Of a stretch of 64,000 nucleotides of DNA, positions 37,101 to 53,300 are shown piece by piece. Each line of letters opens with the position of its first letter. Positions within the stretch are counted from its first letter, which is position 1. Position numbers and translations under genes: made by a program. Location: contig BTRK01000003.1 in NCBI GenBank assembly GCA_036245805.1, positions 42,053,215 through 42,117,214 of the forward strand. Reading direction: 5' to 3'. Below the pieces are notes generated by a model, which was given only the letters and a program-made list of their open reading frames with translations, was not told the origin of the DNA and did not search any database. The stretch comes from Pristionchus mayeri. Lineage: Eukaryota; Nematoda; Chromadorea; Rhabditida; Neodiplogasteridae.

Positions 37101-40100
37101 TGGTAGAGGACACACCCAAAATTAAGCTGGTGAGAGGACACACCCAAAATTAAGCTGGTGAGAGGACACACCGAAAATTAAGCTGGTGAGAGTACACACC
37201 CAAAATTAAGCTGGTGAAAGCACACACCCAAAATTAAGCTGGTAGAGGACACACCGAAAATTAAGCTGGTGAAAGCACACACCCAAAATTAAGCTGGTAG
37301 AGGACACACCCAAAATTAAGCTGGTGAGAGGACACACCCAAAATTAAGCTGGTGAGAGGACACACACAAAATTAAGCTGGTGAGAGGACACACCGAAAAT
37401 TAAGCTGGTGAGAGTACACACCCAAAATTAAGCTGGTAGAGGACACACCCAAAATTAAGCTGGTGAGAGGACACACCGAAAATTAAGCTGGTGAGAGTAC
37501 ACACCCAAAATTAAGCTGGTGAAAGCACACACCCAAAATTAAGCTGGTAGAGGACACACCGAAAATTAAGCTGGTGAAAGCACACACCCAAAATTAAGCT
37601 GGTAGAGGACACACCCAAAATTAAGCTGGTGAGAGGACACACCGAAAATTAAGCTGGTGAGAGTACATACCCAAAATTAAGCTGGCGAGAGGACACACCG
37701 AAAATTAAGCTGGTGAAAGCACACACCCAAAATTAAGCTGGTAGAGGACACACCCAAAATTAAGCTGGTGAGAGGACTCACACAAAATTAAGCTGGTGAG
37801 AGGACACACCGAAAATTAAGCTGGTGAGAGTACACACCCAAAATTAAGCTGGCGAGAGGACACACCGAAAATTAAGCTGGTGAAAGCACACACCCAAAAT
37901 TAAGCTGGTAGAGGACACACCCAAAATTAAGCTGGTGAGAGGACACACACAAAATTAAGCTGGTGAGAGGACACACCGAAAATTAAGCTGGTGAGAGTAC
38001 ACACCCAAAATTAAGCTGGCGAGAGGACACACCCAAAATTAAGCTGGTAGAGGACACACCCAAAATTAAGCTGGTGAGAGGACACACCCAAAATTAAGCT
38101 GGTGAGAGGACACACACAAAATTAAGCTGGTGAGAGGACACACCGAAAATTAAGCTGGTGAGAGTACACACCCAAAATTAAGCTGGTAGAGGACACACCC
38201 AAAATTAAGCTGGTGAGAGGACACACCGAAAATTAAGCTGGTGAGAGTACATACCCAAAATTAAGCTGGCGAGAGGACACACCGAAAATTAAGCTGGTGA
38301 AAGCACACACCCAAAATTAAGCTGGTAGAGGACACACCCAAAATTAAGCTGGTAGAGGACACACCCAAAATTAAGCTGGTGAGAGGACACACCGAAAATT
38401 AAGCTGGTGAGAGTACACACCCAAAATTAAGCTGGTGAAAGCACACACCCAAAATTAAGCTGGTAGAGGACACACCGAAAATTAAGCTGGTGAAAGCACA
38501 CACCCAAAATTAAGCTGGTAGAGGACACACCCAAAATTAAGCTGGTGAGAGGACACACCGAAAATTAAGCTGGTGAGAGTACATACCCAAAATTAAGCTG
38601 GCGAGAGGACACACCGAAAATTAAGCTGGTGAAAGCACACACCCAAAATTAAGCTGGTAGAGGACACACCCAAAATTAAGCTGGTGAGAGGACTCACACA
38701 AAATTAAGCTGGTGAGAGGACACACCGAAAATTAAGCTGGTGAGAGTACACACCCAAAATTAAGCTGGCGAGAGGACACACCGAAAATTAAGCTGGTGAA
38801 AGCACACACCCAAAATTAAGCTGGTAGAGGACACACCCAAAATTAAGCTGGTGAGAGGACACACACAAAATTAAGCTGGTGAGAGGACACACCGAAAATT
38901 AAGCTGGTGAGAGTACACACCCAAAATTAAGCTGGCGAGAGGACACACCCAAAATTAAGCTGGTAGAGGACACACCCAAAATTAAGCTGGTGAGAGGACA
39001 CACCCAAAATTAAGCTGGTGAGAGGACACACACAAAATTAAGCTGGTGAGAGGACACACCGAAAATTAAGCTGGTGAGAGTACACACCCAAAATTAAGCT
39101 GGTAGAGGACACACCCAAAATTAAGCTGGTGAGAGGACACACCGAAAATTAAGCTGGTGAGAGTACACACCCAAAATTAAGCTGGTGAAAGCACACACCC
39201 AAAATTAAGCTGGTAGAGGACACACCGAAAATTAAGCTGGTGAAAGCACACACCCAAAATTAAGCTGGTAGAGGACACACCCAAAATTAAGCTGGTGAGA
39301 GGACACACCGAAAATTAAGCTGGTGAGAGTACATACCCAAAATTAAGCTGGCGAGAGGACACACCGAAAATTAAGCTGGTGAAAGCACACACCCAAAATT
39401 AAGCTGGTAGAGGACACACCCAAAATTAAGCTGGTGAGAGGACACACACAAAATTAAGCTGGTGAGAGGACACACCGAAAATTAAGCTGGTGAGAGTACA
39501 CACCCAAAATTAAGCTGGCGAGAGGACACACCGAAAATTAAGCTGGTGAAAGCACACACCCAAAATTAAGCTGGTAGAGGACACACCCAAAATTAAGCTG
39601 GTGAGAGGACACACACAAAATTAAGCTGGTGAGAGGACACACCGAAAATTAAGCTGGTGAGAGTACACACCCAAAATTAAGCTGGCGAGAGGACACACCG
39701 AAAATTAAGCTGGTGAAAGCACACACCCAAAATTAAGCTGGTGAGAGGACACACCCAAAATTAAGCTGGTGAGAGGACACACCGAAAATTAAGCTGGTGA
39801 GAGTACACACCCAAAATTAAGCTGGCGAGAGGACACACCGAAAATTAAGCTGGTGAAAGCACACACCCAAAATTAAGCTGGTAGAGGACACACCCAAAAT
39901 TAAGCTGGTGAGAGGACACACCCAAAATTAAGCTGGTGAGAGGACACACCGAAAATTAAGCTGGTGAAAGCACACACCCAAAATTAAGCTGGTAGAGGAC
40001 ACACCCAAAATTAAGCTGGTGAGAGGACACACCCAAAATTAAGCTGGTGAGAGTACACACCCAAAATTAAGCTGGCGAGAGGACACACCGAAAATTAAGC

Positions 40101-43100
40101 TGGTGAAAGCACACACCCAAAATTAAGCTGGTGAGAGGACACACCCAAAATTAAGCTGGTGAGAGGACACACCGAAAATTAAGCTGGTGAGAGTACACAC
40201 CCAAAATTAAGCTGGCGAGAGGACACACCGAAAATTAAGCTGGTGAAAGCACACACCCAAAATTAAGCTGGTAGAGGACACACCCAAAATTAAGCTGGTG
40301 AGAGGACACACCCAAAATTAAGCTGGTGAGAGGACACACCGAAAATTAAGCTGGTGAAAGCACACACCCAAAATTAAGCTGGTAGAGGACACACCCAAAA
40401 TTAAGCTGGTGAGAGGACACACCCAAAATTAAGCTGGTGAGAGGACACACCGAAAATTAAGCTGGTGAAAGCACACACCCAAAATTAAGCTGGTAGAGGA
40501 CACACCCAAAATTAAGCTGGTGAGAGGACACACCGAAAATTAAGCTGGTGAGAGTACACACCCAAAATTAAGCTGGTGAAAGCACACACCCAAAATTAAG
40601 CTGGTAGAGGACACACCGAAAATTAAGCTGGTGAAAGCACACACCCAAAATTAAGCTGGTAGAGGACACACCCAAAATTAAGCTGGTGAGAGGACACACC
40701 GAAAATTAAGCTGGTGAGAGTACACACCCAAAATTAAGCTGGCGAGAGGACACACCGAAAATTAAGCTGGTGAAAGCACACACCCAAAATTAAGCTGGTA
40801 GAGGACACACCCAAAATTAAGCTGGTGAGAGGACACACCCAAAATTAAGCTGGTGAGAGGACACACCGAAAATTAAGCTGGTGAAAGCACACACCCAAAA
40901 TTAAGCTGGTAGAGGACACACCCAAAATTAAGCTGGTGAGAGGACACACCCAAAATTAAGCTGGTGAGAGGACACACCGAAAATTAAGCTGGTGAAAGCA
41001 CACACCCAAAATTAAGCTGGTAGAGGACACACCCAAAATTAAGCTGGTGAGAGGACACACCGAAAATTAAGCTGGTGAGAGTACACACCCAAAATTAAGC
41101 TGGTGAAAGCACACACCCAAAATTAAGCTGGTAGAGGACACACCGAAAATTAAGCTGGTGAAAGCACACACCCAAAATTAAGCTGGTAGAGGACACACCC
41201 AAAATTAAGCTGGTGAGAGGACACACACAAAATTAAGCTGGTGAGAGGACACACCGAAAATTAAGCTGGTGAGAGTACACACCCAAAATTAAGCTGGCGA
41301 GAGGACACACCGAAAATTAAGCTGGTGAAAGCACACACCCAAAATTAAGCTGGTGAGAGGACACACCCAAAATTAAGCTGGTGAGAGGACACACCGAAAA
41401 TTAAGCTGGTGAGAGTACACACCCAAAATTAAGCTGGCGAGAGGACACACCGAAAACTAAGCTGGTGAAAGCACACACCCAAAATTAAGCTGGTAGAGGA
41501 CACACCCAAAATTAAGCTGGTGAGAGGACACACCCAAAATTAAGCTGGTGAGAGGACACACCGAAAATTAAGCTGGTGAGAGGACACACCGAAAATTAAG
41601 CTGGTGAGAGTACACACCCAAAATTAAGCTGGCGATAGGACACACCGAAAATTAAGCTGGTGAAAGCACACACCCAAAATTAAGCTGGTAGAGGACACAC
41701 CGAAAATTAAGCTGGTGAAAGCACACACCCAAAATTAAGCTGGTAGAGGACACACCCAAAATTAAGCTGGTGAGAGGACACACACAAAATTAAGCTGGTG
41801 AGAGGACACACCGAAAATTAAGCTGGTGAGAGTACACACCCAAAATTAAGCTGGCGAGAGGACACACCGAAAATTAAGCTGGTGAAAGCACACACCCAAA
41901 ATTAAATTGGTAGAGGACACACCCAAAATTAAGCTGGTGAGAGGACACACCCAAAATTAAGCTGGTGAGAGGACACACCGAAAATTAAGCTGGTGAAAGC
42001 ACACACCCAAAATTAAGCTGGCGAGAGGACACACCGAAAATTAAGCTGGTGAAAGCACACACCCAAAATTAAGCTGGTAGAGGACACACCCAAAATTAAG
42101 CTGGTGAGAGGACACACCCAAAATTAAGCTGGTGAGAGGACACACCGAAAATTAAGCTGGTGAAAGCACACACCCAAAATTAAGCTGGTAGAGGACACAC
42201 CCAAAATTAAGCTGGTGAGAGGACACACCCAAAATTAAGCTGGTGAGAGGACACACACCGAAAATTAAGCTGGTGAGAGTACACACCCAAAATTAAGCTG
42301 GTGAAAGCACACACCCAAAATTAAGCTGGTAGAGGACACACCGAAAATTAAGCTGGTGAAAGCACACACCCAAAATTAAGCTGGTAGAGGACACACCCAA
42401 AATTAAGCTGGTGAGAGGACACACCCAAAATTAAGCTGGTGAGAGGACACACACAAAATTAAGCTGGTGAGAGGACACACCGAAAATTAAGCTGGTGAGA
42501 GTACACACCCAAAATTAAGCTGGCGAGAGGACACACCGAAAATTAAGCTGGTGAAAGCACACACCCAAAATTAAGCTGGTAGAGGACACACCCAAAATTA
42601 AGCTGGTGAGAGGACACACCCAAAATTAAGCTGGTGAGAGGACACACCGAAAATTAAGCTGGTGAAAGCACACACCCAAAATTAAGCTGGCGAGAGGACA
42701 CACCGAAAATTAAGCTGGTGAAAGCACACACCCAAAATTAAGCTGGTAGAGGACACACCCAAAATTAAGCTGGTGAGAGGACACACCCAAAATTAAGCTG
42801 GTGAGAGGACACACCGAAAATTAAGCTGGTGAAAGCACACACCCAAAATTAAGCTGGTAGAGGACACACCCAAAATTAAGCTGGTGAGAGGACACACCCA
42901 AAATTAAGCTGGTGAGAGGACACACCGAAAATTAAGCTGGTGAGAGTACACACCCAAAATTAAGCTGGTGAAAGCACACACCCAAAATTAAGCTGGTAGA
43001 GGACACACCGAAAATTAAGCTGGTGAAAGCACACACCCAAAATTAAGCTGGTAGAGGACACACCCAAAATTAAGCTGGTGAGAGGACACACCCAAAATTA

Positions 43101-46100
43101 AGCTGGTGAGAGGACACACACAAAATTAAGCTGGTGAGAGGACACACCGAAAATTAAGCTGGTGAGAGTACACACCCAAAATTAAGCTGGTAGAGGACAC
43201 ACCCAAAATTAAGCTGGTGAGAGGACACACCGAAAATTAAGCTGGTGAGAGTACACACCCAAAATTAAGCTGGTGAAAGCACACACCCAAAATTAAGCTG
43301 GTAGAGGACACACCGAAAATTAAGCTGGTGAAAGCACACACCCAAAATTAAGCTGGTAGAGGACACACCCAAAATTAAGCTGGTGAGAGGACACACCGAA
43401 AATTAAGCTGGTGAGAGGACACACACAAAATTAAGCTGGTGAGAGGACACACCGAAAATTAAGCTGGTGAGAGTACACACCCAAAATTAAGCTGGTAGAG
43501 GACACACCCAAAATTAAGCTGGTGAGAGGACACACACAAAATTAAGCTGGTGAGAGGACACACCGAAAATTAAGCTGGTGAGAGTACACACCCAAAATTA
43601 AGCTGGCGAGAGGACACACCGAAAATTAAGCTGGTGAAAGCACACACCCAAAATTAAGCTGGTGAGAGGACACACCCAAAATTAAGCTGGTGAGAGGACA
43701 CACCGAAAATTAAGCTGGTGAGAGTACACACCCAAAATTAAGCTGGCGAGAGGACACACCGAAAATTAAGCTGGTGAAAGCACACACCCAAAATTAAGCT
43801 GGTAGAGGACACACCCAAAATTAAGCTGGTGAGAGGACACACCCAAAATTAAGCTGGTGAGAGGACACACCGAAAATTAAGCTGGTGAAAGCACACACCC
43901 AAAATTAAGCTGGTAGAGGACACACCCAAAATTAAGCTGGTGAGAGGACACACCCAAAATTAAGCTGGTGAGAGGACACACCGAAAATTAAGCTGGTGAG
44001 AGTACACACCCAAAATTAAGCTGGTGAAAGCACACACCCAAAATTAAGCTGGTAGAGGACACACCGAAAATTAAGCTGGTGAAAGCACACACCCAAAATT
44101 AAGCTGGTAGAGGACACACCCAAAATTAAGCTGGTGAGAGGACACACCCAAAATTAAGCTGGTGAGAGGACACACACAAAATTAAGCTGGTGAGAGGACA
44201 CACCGAAAATTAAGCTGGTGAGAGTACACACCCAAAATTAAGCTGGTAGAGGACACACCCAAAATTAAGCTGGTGAGAGGACACACCGAAAATTAAGCTG
44301 GTGAGAGTACACACCCAAAATTAAGCTGGTGAAAGCACACACCCAAAATTAAGCTGGTAGAGGACACACCGAAAATTAAGCTGGTGAAAGCACACACCCA
44401 AAATTAAGCTGGTAGAGGACACACCCAAAATTAAGCTGGTGAGGGGACACACCGAAAATTAAGCTGGTGAGAGTACATACCCAAAATTAAGCTGGCGAGA
44501 GGACACACCGAAAATTAAGCTGGTGAAAGCACACACCCAAAATTAAGCTGGTAGAGGACACACCCAAAATTAAGCTGGTGAGAGGACACACACAAAATTA
44601 AGCTGGTGAGAGGACACACCGAAAATTAAGCTGGTGAGAGTACACACCCAAAATTAAGCTGGCGAGAGGACACACCGAAAATTAAGCTGGTGAAAGCACA
44701 CACCCAAAATTAAATTGGTAGAGGACACACCCAAAATTAAGCTGGTGAGAGGACACACCCAAAATTAAGCTGGTGAGAGGACACACCGAAAATTAAGCTG
44801 GTGAGAGTACACACCCAAAATTAAGCTGGTAGAGGACACACCCAAAATTAAGCTGGTGAGAGGACACACCGAAAATTAAGCTGGTGAGAGTACACACCCA
44901 AAATTAAGCTGGTGAAAGCACACACCCAAAATTAAGCTGGTAGAGGACACACCGAAAATTAAGCTGGTGAAAGCACACACCCAAAATTAAGCTGGTAGAG
45001 GACACACCCAAAATTAAGCTGGTGAGAGGACACACACAAAATTAAGCTGGTGAGAGGACACACCGAAAATTAAGCTGGTGAGAGTACACACCCAAAATTA
45101 AGCTGGCGAGAGGACACACCGAAAATTAAGCTGGTGAAAGCACACACCCAAAATTAAGCTGGTGAGAGGACACACCCAAAATTAAGCTGGTGAGAGGACA
45201 CACCGAAAATTAAGCTGGTGAGAGTACACACCCAAAATTAAGCTGGCGAGAGGACACACCGAAAATTAAGCTGGTGAAAGCACACACCCAAAATTAAGCT
45301 GGTAGAGGACACACCCAAAATTAAGCTGGTGAGAGGACACACCCAAAATTAAGCTGGTGAGAGGACACACCGAAAATTAAGCTGGTGAAAGCACACACCC
45401 AAAATTAAGCTGGTAGAGGACACACCCAAAATTAAGCTGGTGAGAGGACACACCCAAAATTAAGCTGGTGAGAGGACACACCGAAAATTAAGCTGGTGAG
45501 AGTACACACCCAAAATTAAGCTGGTGAAAGCACACACCCAAAATTAAGCTGGTAGAGGACACACCGAAAATTAAGCTGGTGAAAGCACACACCCAAAATT
45601 AAGCTGGTAGAGGACACACCCAAAATTAAGCTGGTGAGAGGACACACCCAAAATTAAGCTGGTGAGAGGACACACACAAAATTAAGCTGGTGAGAGGACA
45701 CACCGAAAATTAAGCTGGTGAGAGTACACACCCAAAATTAAGCTGGTAGAGGACACACCCAAAATTAAGCTGGTGAGAGGACACACCGAAAATTAAGCTG
45801 GTGAGAGTACACACCCAAAATTAAGCTGGTGAAAGCACACACCCAAAATTAAGCTGGTAGAGGACACACCCAAAATTAAGCTGGTGAAAGCACACACCCA
45901 AAATTAAGCTGGTGAGAGGACACACCGAAAATTAAGCTGGTGAGAGTACACACCCAAAATTAAGCTGGCGAGAGGACACACCGAAAACTAAGCTGGTGAA
46001 AGCACACACCCAAAATTAAGCTGGTAGAGGACACACCCAAAATTAAGCTGGTGAGAGGACACACCCAAAATTAAGCTGGTGAGAGGACACACCGAAAATT

Positions 46101-49100
46101 AAGCTGGTGAGAGGACACACCGAAAATTAAGCTGGTGAGAGTACACACCCAAAATTAAGCTGGCGATAGGACACACCGAAAATTAAGCTGGTGAAAGCAC
46201 ACACCCAAAATTAAGCTGGTAGAGGACACACCGAAAATTAAGCTGGTGAAAGCACACACCCAAAATTAAGCTGGTAGAGGACACACCCAAAATTAAGCTG
46301 GTGAGAGGACACACACAAAATTAAGCTGGTGAGAGGACACACCGAAAATTAAGCTGGTGAGAGTACACACCCAAAATTAAGCTGGCGAGAGGACACAAAG
46401 AAAATTAAGCTGGTGAAAGCACACACCCAAAATTAAATTGGTAGAGGACACACCCAAAATTAAGCTGGTGAGAGGACACACCGAAAATTAAGCTGGTGAG
46501 AGTACACACCCAAAATTAAGCTGGCGAGAGGACACACCGAAAATTAAGCTGGTGAAAGCACACACCCAAAATTAAGCTGGTAGAGGACACACCCAAAATT
46601 AAGCTGGTGAGAGGACACACCCAAAATTAAGCTGGTGAGAGGACACACCGAAAATTAAGCTGGTGAGAGGACACACCGAAAATTAAGCTGGTGAGAGTAC
46701 ACACCCAAAATTAAGCTGGCGATAGGACACACCGAAAATTAAGCTGGTGAAAGCACACACCCAAAATTAAGCTGGTAGAGGACACACCGAAAATTAAGCT
46801 GGTGAAAGCACACACCCAAAATTAAGCTGGTAGAGGACACACCCAAAATTAAGCTGGTGAGAGGACACACACAAAATTAAGCTGGTGAGAGGACACACCG
46901 AAAATTAAGCTGGTGAGAGTACACACCCAAAATTAAGCTGGCGAGAGGACACACCGAAAATTAAGCTGGTGAAAGCACACACCCAAAATTAAATTGGTAG
47001 AGGACACACCCAAAATTAGGCTGGTGAGAGGACACACCCAAAATTAAGCTGGTGAGAGGACACACCGAAAATTAAGCTGGTGAGAGTACACACCCAAAAT
47101 TAAGCTGGCGAGAGGACACACCGAAAATTAAGCTGGTGAAAGCACACACCCAAAATTAAGCTGGTAGAGGACACACCCAAAATTAAGCTGGTGAGAGGAC
47201 ACACCCAAAATTAAGCTGGTGAGAGGACACACCGAAAATTAAGCTGGTGAGAGTACACACCCAAAATTAAGCTGGCGAAAGGACACACCGAAAATTAAGC
47301 TGGTAGAGGACACACCCAAAATTAAGCTGGTGAGAGGGCACACCGAAAATTAAGCTGGTGAGAGGACACACCCAAAATTAAGCTGGTGAGAGGACACACC
47401 GAAAATTAAGCTGGTGAAAGCACACACCCAAAATTAAGCTGGTAGAGGACACACCCAAAATTAAGCTGGTGAGAGGACACACCCAAAATTAAGCTGGTGA
47501 GAGGACACACCGAAAATTAAGCTGGTGAGAGTACACACCCAAAATTAAGCTGGCGAGAGGACACACCGAAAATTAAGCTGGTGAAAGCACACACCCAAAA
47601 TTAAGCTGGTGAGAGGACACACCGAAAATTAAGCTGGTGAGAGTACACACCCAAAATTAAGCTGGCGAGAGGACACACCGAAAATTAAGCTGGTGAAAGC
47701 ACACACCCAAAATTAAGCTGGTAGAGGACACACCCAAAATTAAGCTGGTGAGAGGACACACCCAAAATTAAGCTGGTGAGAGGACACACCGAAAATTAAG
47801 CTGGTGAGAGTACACACCCAAAATTAAGCTGGCGAAAGGACACACCGAAAATTAAGCTGGTAGAGGACACACCCAAAATTAAGCTGGTGAGAGGGCACAC
47901 CGAAAATTAAGCTGGTGAGAGGACACACCCAAAATTAAGCTGGTGAGAGGACACACCGAAAATTAAGCTGGTGAAAGCACACACCCAAAATTAAGCTGGT
48001 AGAGGACACACCCAAAATTAAGCTGGTGAGAGGACACACCCAAAATTAAGCTGGTGAGAGGACACACCGAAAATTAAGCTGGTGAGAGTACACACCCAAA
48101 ATTAAGCTGGCGAGAGGACACACCGAAAATTAAGCTGGTGAAAGCACACACCCAAAATTAAGCTGGTGAGAGGACACACCCAAAATTAAGCTGGTGAGAG
48201 GACACACCGAAAATTAAGCTGGTGAGAGTACATACCCAAAATTAAGCTGGCGAGAGGACACACCGAAAATTAAGCTGGTGAAAGCACACACCCAAAATTA
48301 AGCTGGTAGAGGACACACCCAAAATTAAGCTGGTGAGAGGACACACACAAAATTAAGCTGGTGAGAGGACACACCGAAAATTAAGCTGGTGAGAGTACAC
48401 ACCCAAAATTAAGCTGGCGAGAGGACACACCGAAAATTAAGCTGGTGAAAGCACACACCCAAAATTAAATTGGTAGAGGACACACCCAAAATTAAGCTGG
48501 TGAGAGGACACACCCAAAATTAAGCTGGTGAGAGGACACACCGAAAATTAAGCTGGTGAGAGTACACACCCAAAATTAAGCTGGCGAGAGGACACACCGA
48601 AAATTAAGCTGGTGAAAGCACACACCCAAAATTAAGCTGGTAGAGGACACACCCAAAATTAAGCTGGTGAGAGGACACACCCAAAATTAAGCTGGTGAGA
48701 GTACACACCCAAAATTAAGCTGGCGAAAGGACACACCGAAAATTAAGCTGGTAGAGGACACACCCAAAATTAAGCTGGTGAGAGGGCACACCGAAAATTA
48801 AGCTGGTGAGAGGACACACCCAAAATTAAGCTGGTAGAGGACACACCCAAAATTAAGCTGGTGAGAGGACACACACAAAATTAAGCTGGTGAGAGGACAC
48901 ACCGAAAATTAAGCTGGTGAGAGTACACACCCAAAATTAAGCTGGCGAGAGGACACACCGAAAATTAAGCTGGTGAAAGCACACACCCAAAATTAAATTG
49001 GTAGAGGACACACCCAAAATTAAGCTGGTGAGAGGACACACCCAAAATTAAGCTGGTGAGAGGACACACCGAAAATTAAGCTGGTGAGAGTACACACCCA

Positions 49101-50352
49101 AAATTAAGCTGGCGAGAGGACACACCGAAAATTAAGCTGGTGAAAGCACACACCCAAAATTAAGCTGGTAGAGGACACACCCAAAATTAAGCTGGTGAGA
49201 GGACACACCCAAAATTAAGCTGGTGAGAGTACACACCCAAAATTAAGCTGGCGAAAGGACACACCGAAAATTAAGCTGGTAGAGGACACACCCAAAATTA
49301 AGCTGGTGAGAGGGCACACCGAAAATTAAGCTGGTGAGAGGACACACCCAAAATTAAGCTGGTGAGAGGACACACCGAAAATTAAGCTGGTGAAAGCACA
49401 CACCCAAAATTAAGCTGGTAGAGGACACACCCAAAATTAAGCTGGTGAGAGGACACACCCAAAATTAAGCTGGTGAGAGGACACACCGAAAATTAAGCTG
49501 GTGAGAGTACACACCCAAAATTAAGCTGGCGAGAGGACACACCGAAAATTAAGCTGGTGAAAGCACACACCCAAAATTAAGCTGGTGAGAGGACACACCC
49601 AAAATTAAGCTGGTGAGAGGACACACCGAAAATTAAGCTGGTGAGAGTACATACCCAAAATTAAGCTGGCGAGAGGACACACCGAAAATTAAGCTGGTGA
49701 AAGCGCACACCCAAAATTAAGCTGGTAGAGGACACACCCAAAATTAAGCTGGTGAGAGGACACACCCAAAATTAAGCTGGTGAGAGGACACACCCAAAAT
49801 TAAGCTGGTGAGAGGACACACCGAAAATTAAGCTGGTAGAGGACACACCCAAAATTAAGCTGGTGAGAGGACACACCCAAAATTAAGCTGGTGAGAGGAC
49901 ACACCGAAAATTAAGCTGGTGAGAGTACACACCCAAAATTAAGCTGGTGAAAGCACACACCCAAAATTAAATTGGTAGAGGACACACCCAAAATTAAGCT
50001 GGTGAGAGGACACACCCAAAATTAAGCTGGTGAGAGGACACACCGAAAATTAAGCTGGTGAGAGTACACACCCAAAATTAAGCTGGCGAGAGGACACACC
50101 GAAAATTAAGCTGGTGAAAGCACACACCCAAAATTAAGCTGGTGAGAGGACACACCCAAAATTAAGCTGGTGAGAGGACACACCGAAAATTAAGCTGGTG
50201 AGAGTACATACCCAAAATTAAGCTGGCGAGAGGACACACCGAAAATTAAGCTGGTGAAAGCGCACACCCAAAATTAAGCTGGTAGAGGACACACCCAAAA
50301 TTAAGCTGGTGAGAGGACACACCCAAAATTAAGCTGGTGAGAGGACACACCC

Positions 50353-53300
50353 AAAATTAAGCTGGTGAGAGGACACACCGAAAATTAAGCTGGTAGAGGA
50401 CACACCCAAAATTAAGCTGGTGAGAGGACACACCCAAAATTAAGCTGGTGAGAGGACACACCGAAAATTAAGCTGGTGAGAGTACACACCCAAAATTAAG
50501 CTGGTGAAAGCACACACCCAAAATTAAATTGGTAGAGGACACACCCAAAATTAAGCTGGTGAGAGGACACACCCAAAATTAAGCTGGTGAGAGGACACAC
50601 CGAAAATTAAGCTGGTGAGAGTACACACCCAAAATTAAGCTGGTGAGAGGACACACCCAAAATTAAGCTGGTGAGAGGACACACCGAAAATTAAGCTGGT
50701 GAGAGTACACACCCAAAATTAAGCTGGCGAGAGGACACACCGAAAATTAAGCTGGTGAAAGCACACACCCAAAATTAAGCTGGTAGAGGACACACCCAAA
50801 ATTAAGCTGGTGAGAGGACACACCCAAAATTAAGCTGGTGAGAGGACACACCGAAAATTAAGCTGGTGAGAGTACACACCCAAAATTAAGCTGGCGAAAG
50901 GACACACCGAAAATTAAGCTGGTAGAGGACACACCCAAAATTAAGCTGGTGAGAGGGCACACCGAAAATTAAGCTGGTGAGAGGACACACCCAAAATTAA
51001 GCTGGTGAGAGGACACACCGAAAATTAAGCTGGTGAAAGCACACACCCAAAATTAAGCTGGTAGAGGACACACCCAAAATTAAGCTGGTGAGAGGACACA
51101 CCCAAAATTAAGCTGGTGAGAGGACACACCGAAAATTAAGCTGGTGAGAGTACACACCCAAAATTAAGCTGGCGAGAGGACACACCGAAAATTAAGCTGG
51201 TGAAAGCACACACCCAAAATTAAGCTGGTGAGAGGACACACCCAAAATTAAGCTGGTGAGAGGACACACCGAAAATTAAGCTGGTGAGAGTACATACTCA
51301 AAATTAAGCTGGCGAGAGGACACACCGAAAATTAAGCTGGTGAAAGCGCACACCCAAAATTAAGCTGGTAGAGGACACACCCAAAATTAAGCTGGTGAGA
51401 GGACACACCCAAAATTAAGCTGGTGAGAGGACACACCGAAAATTAAGCTGGTGAAAGCACACGCCCAAAATTAAGCTGGTAGAGGACACACCCAAAATTA
51501 AATTGGTAGAGGACACACCCAAAATTAAGCTGGTGAGAGGACACACCCAAAATTAAGCTGGTGAGAGGACACACCGAAAATTAAGCTGGTGAGAGTACAC
51601 ACCCAAAATTAAGCTGGTGAGAGGACACACCCAAAATTAAGCTGGTGAGAGGACACACCGAAAATTAAGCTGGTGAGAGTACACACCCAAAATTAAGCTG
51701 GCGAGAGGACACACCGAAAATTAAGCTGGTGAAAGCACACACCCAAAATTAAGCTAGTAGAGGACACACCCAAAATTAAGCTGGTGAGAGGACACACCCA
51801 AAATTAAGCTGGTGAGAGGACACACCGAAAATTAAGCTGGTGAGAGTACACACCCAAAATTAAGCTGGCGAAAGGACACACCGAAAATTAAGCTGGTAGA
51901 GGACACACCCAAAATTAAGCTGGTGAGAGGGCACACCGAAAATTAAGCTGGTGAGAGGACACACCCAAAATTAAGCTGGTGAGAGGACACACCGAAAATT
52001 AAGCTGGTGAAAGCACACACCCAAAATTAAGCTGGTAGAGGACACACCCAAAATTAAGCTGGTGAGAGGACACACCCAAAATTAAGCTGGTAGAGGACAC
52101 ACCCAAAATTAAGCTGGTGAGAGGACACACCCAAAATTAAGCTGGTGAGAGGACACACCGAAAATTAAGCTGGTGAGAGTACACACCCAAAATTAAGCTG
52201 GCGAGAGGACACACCGAAAATTAAGCTGGTGAAAGCACACACCCAAAATTAAGCTGGTGAGAGGACACACCCAAAATTAAGCTGGTGAGAGGACACACCG
52301 AAAATTAAGCTGGTGAGAGTACATACTCAAAATTAAGCTGGCGAGAGGACACACCGAAAATTAAGCTGGTGAAAGCGCACACCCAAAATTAAGCTGGTAG
52401 AGGACACACCCAAAATTAAGCTGGTGAGAGGACACACCCAAAATTAAGCTGGTGAGAGGACACACCGAAAATTAAGCTGGTGAAAGCACACGCCCAAAAT
52501 TAAGCTGGTAGAGGACACACCCAAAATTAAATTGGTAGAGGACACACCCAAAATTAAGCTGGTGAGAGGACACACCCAAAATTAAGCTGGTGAGAGGACA
52601 CACCGAAAATTAAGCTGGTGAGAGTACACACCCAAAATTAAGCTGGTGAGAGGACACACCCAAAATTAAGCTGGTGAGAGGACACACCGAAAATTAAGCT
52701 GGTGAGAGTACACACCCAAAATTAAGCTGGCGAGAGGACACACCGAAAATTAAGCTGGTGAAAGCACACACCCAAAATTAAGCTAGTAGAGGACACACCC
52801 AAAATTAAGCTGGTGAGAGGACACACCCAAAATTAAGCTGGTGAGAGGACACACCGAAAATTAAGCTGGTGAGAGTACACACCCAAAATTAAGCTGGCGA
52901 AAGGACACACCGAAAATTAAGCTGGTAGAGGACACACCCAAAATTAAGCTGGTGAGAGGGCACACCGAAAATTAAGCTGGTGAGAGGACACACCCAAAAT
53001 TAAGCTGGTGAGAGGACACACCGAAAATTAAGCTGGTGAAAGCACACACCCAAAATTAAGCTGGTAGAGGACACACCCAAAATTAAGCTGGTGAGAGGAC
53101 ACACCCAAAATTAAGCTGGTGAGAGGACACACCGAAAATTAAGCTGGTGAGAGTACACACCCAAAATTAAGCTGGCGAGAGGACACACCGAAAATTAAGC
53201 TGGTGAAAGCACACACCCAAAATTAAGCTGGTGAGAGGACACACCCAAAATTAAGCTGGTGAGAGGACACACCGAAAATTAAGCTGGTGAGAGTACATAC

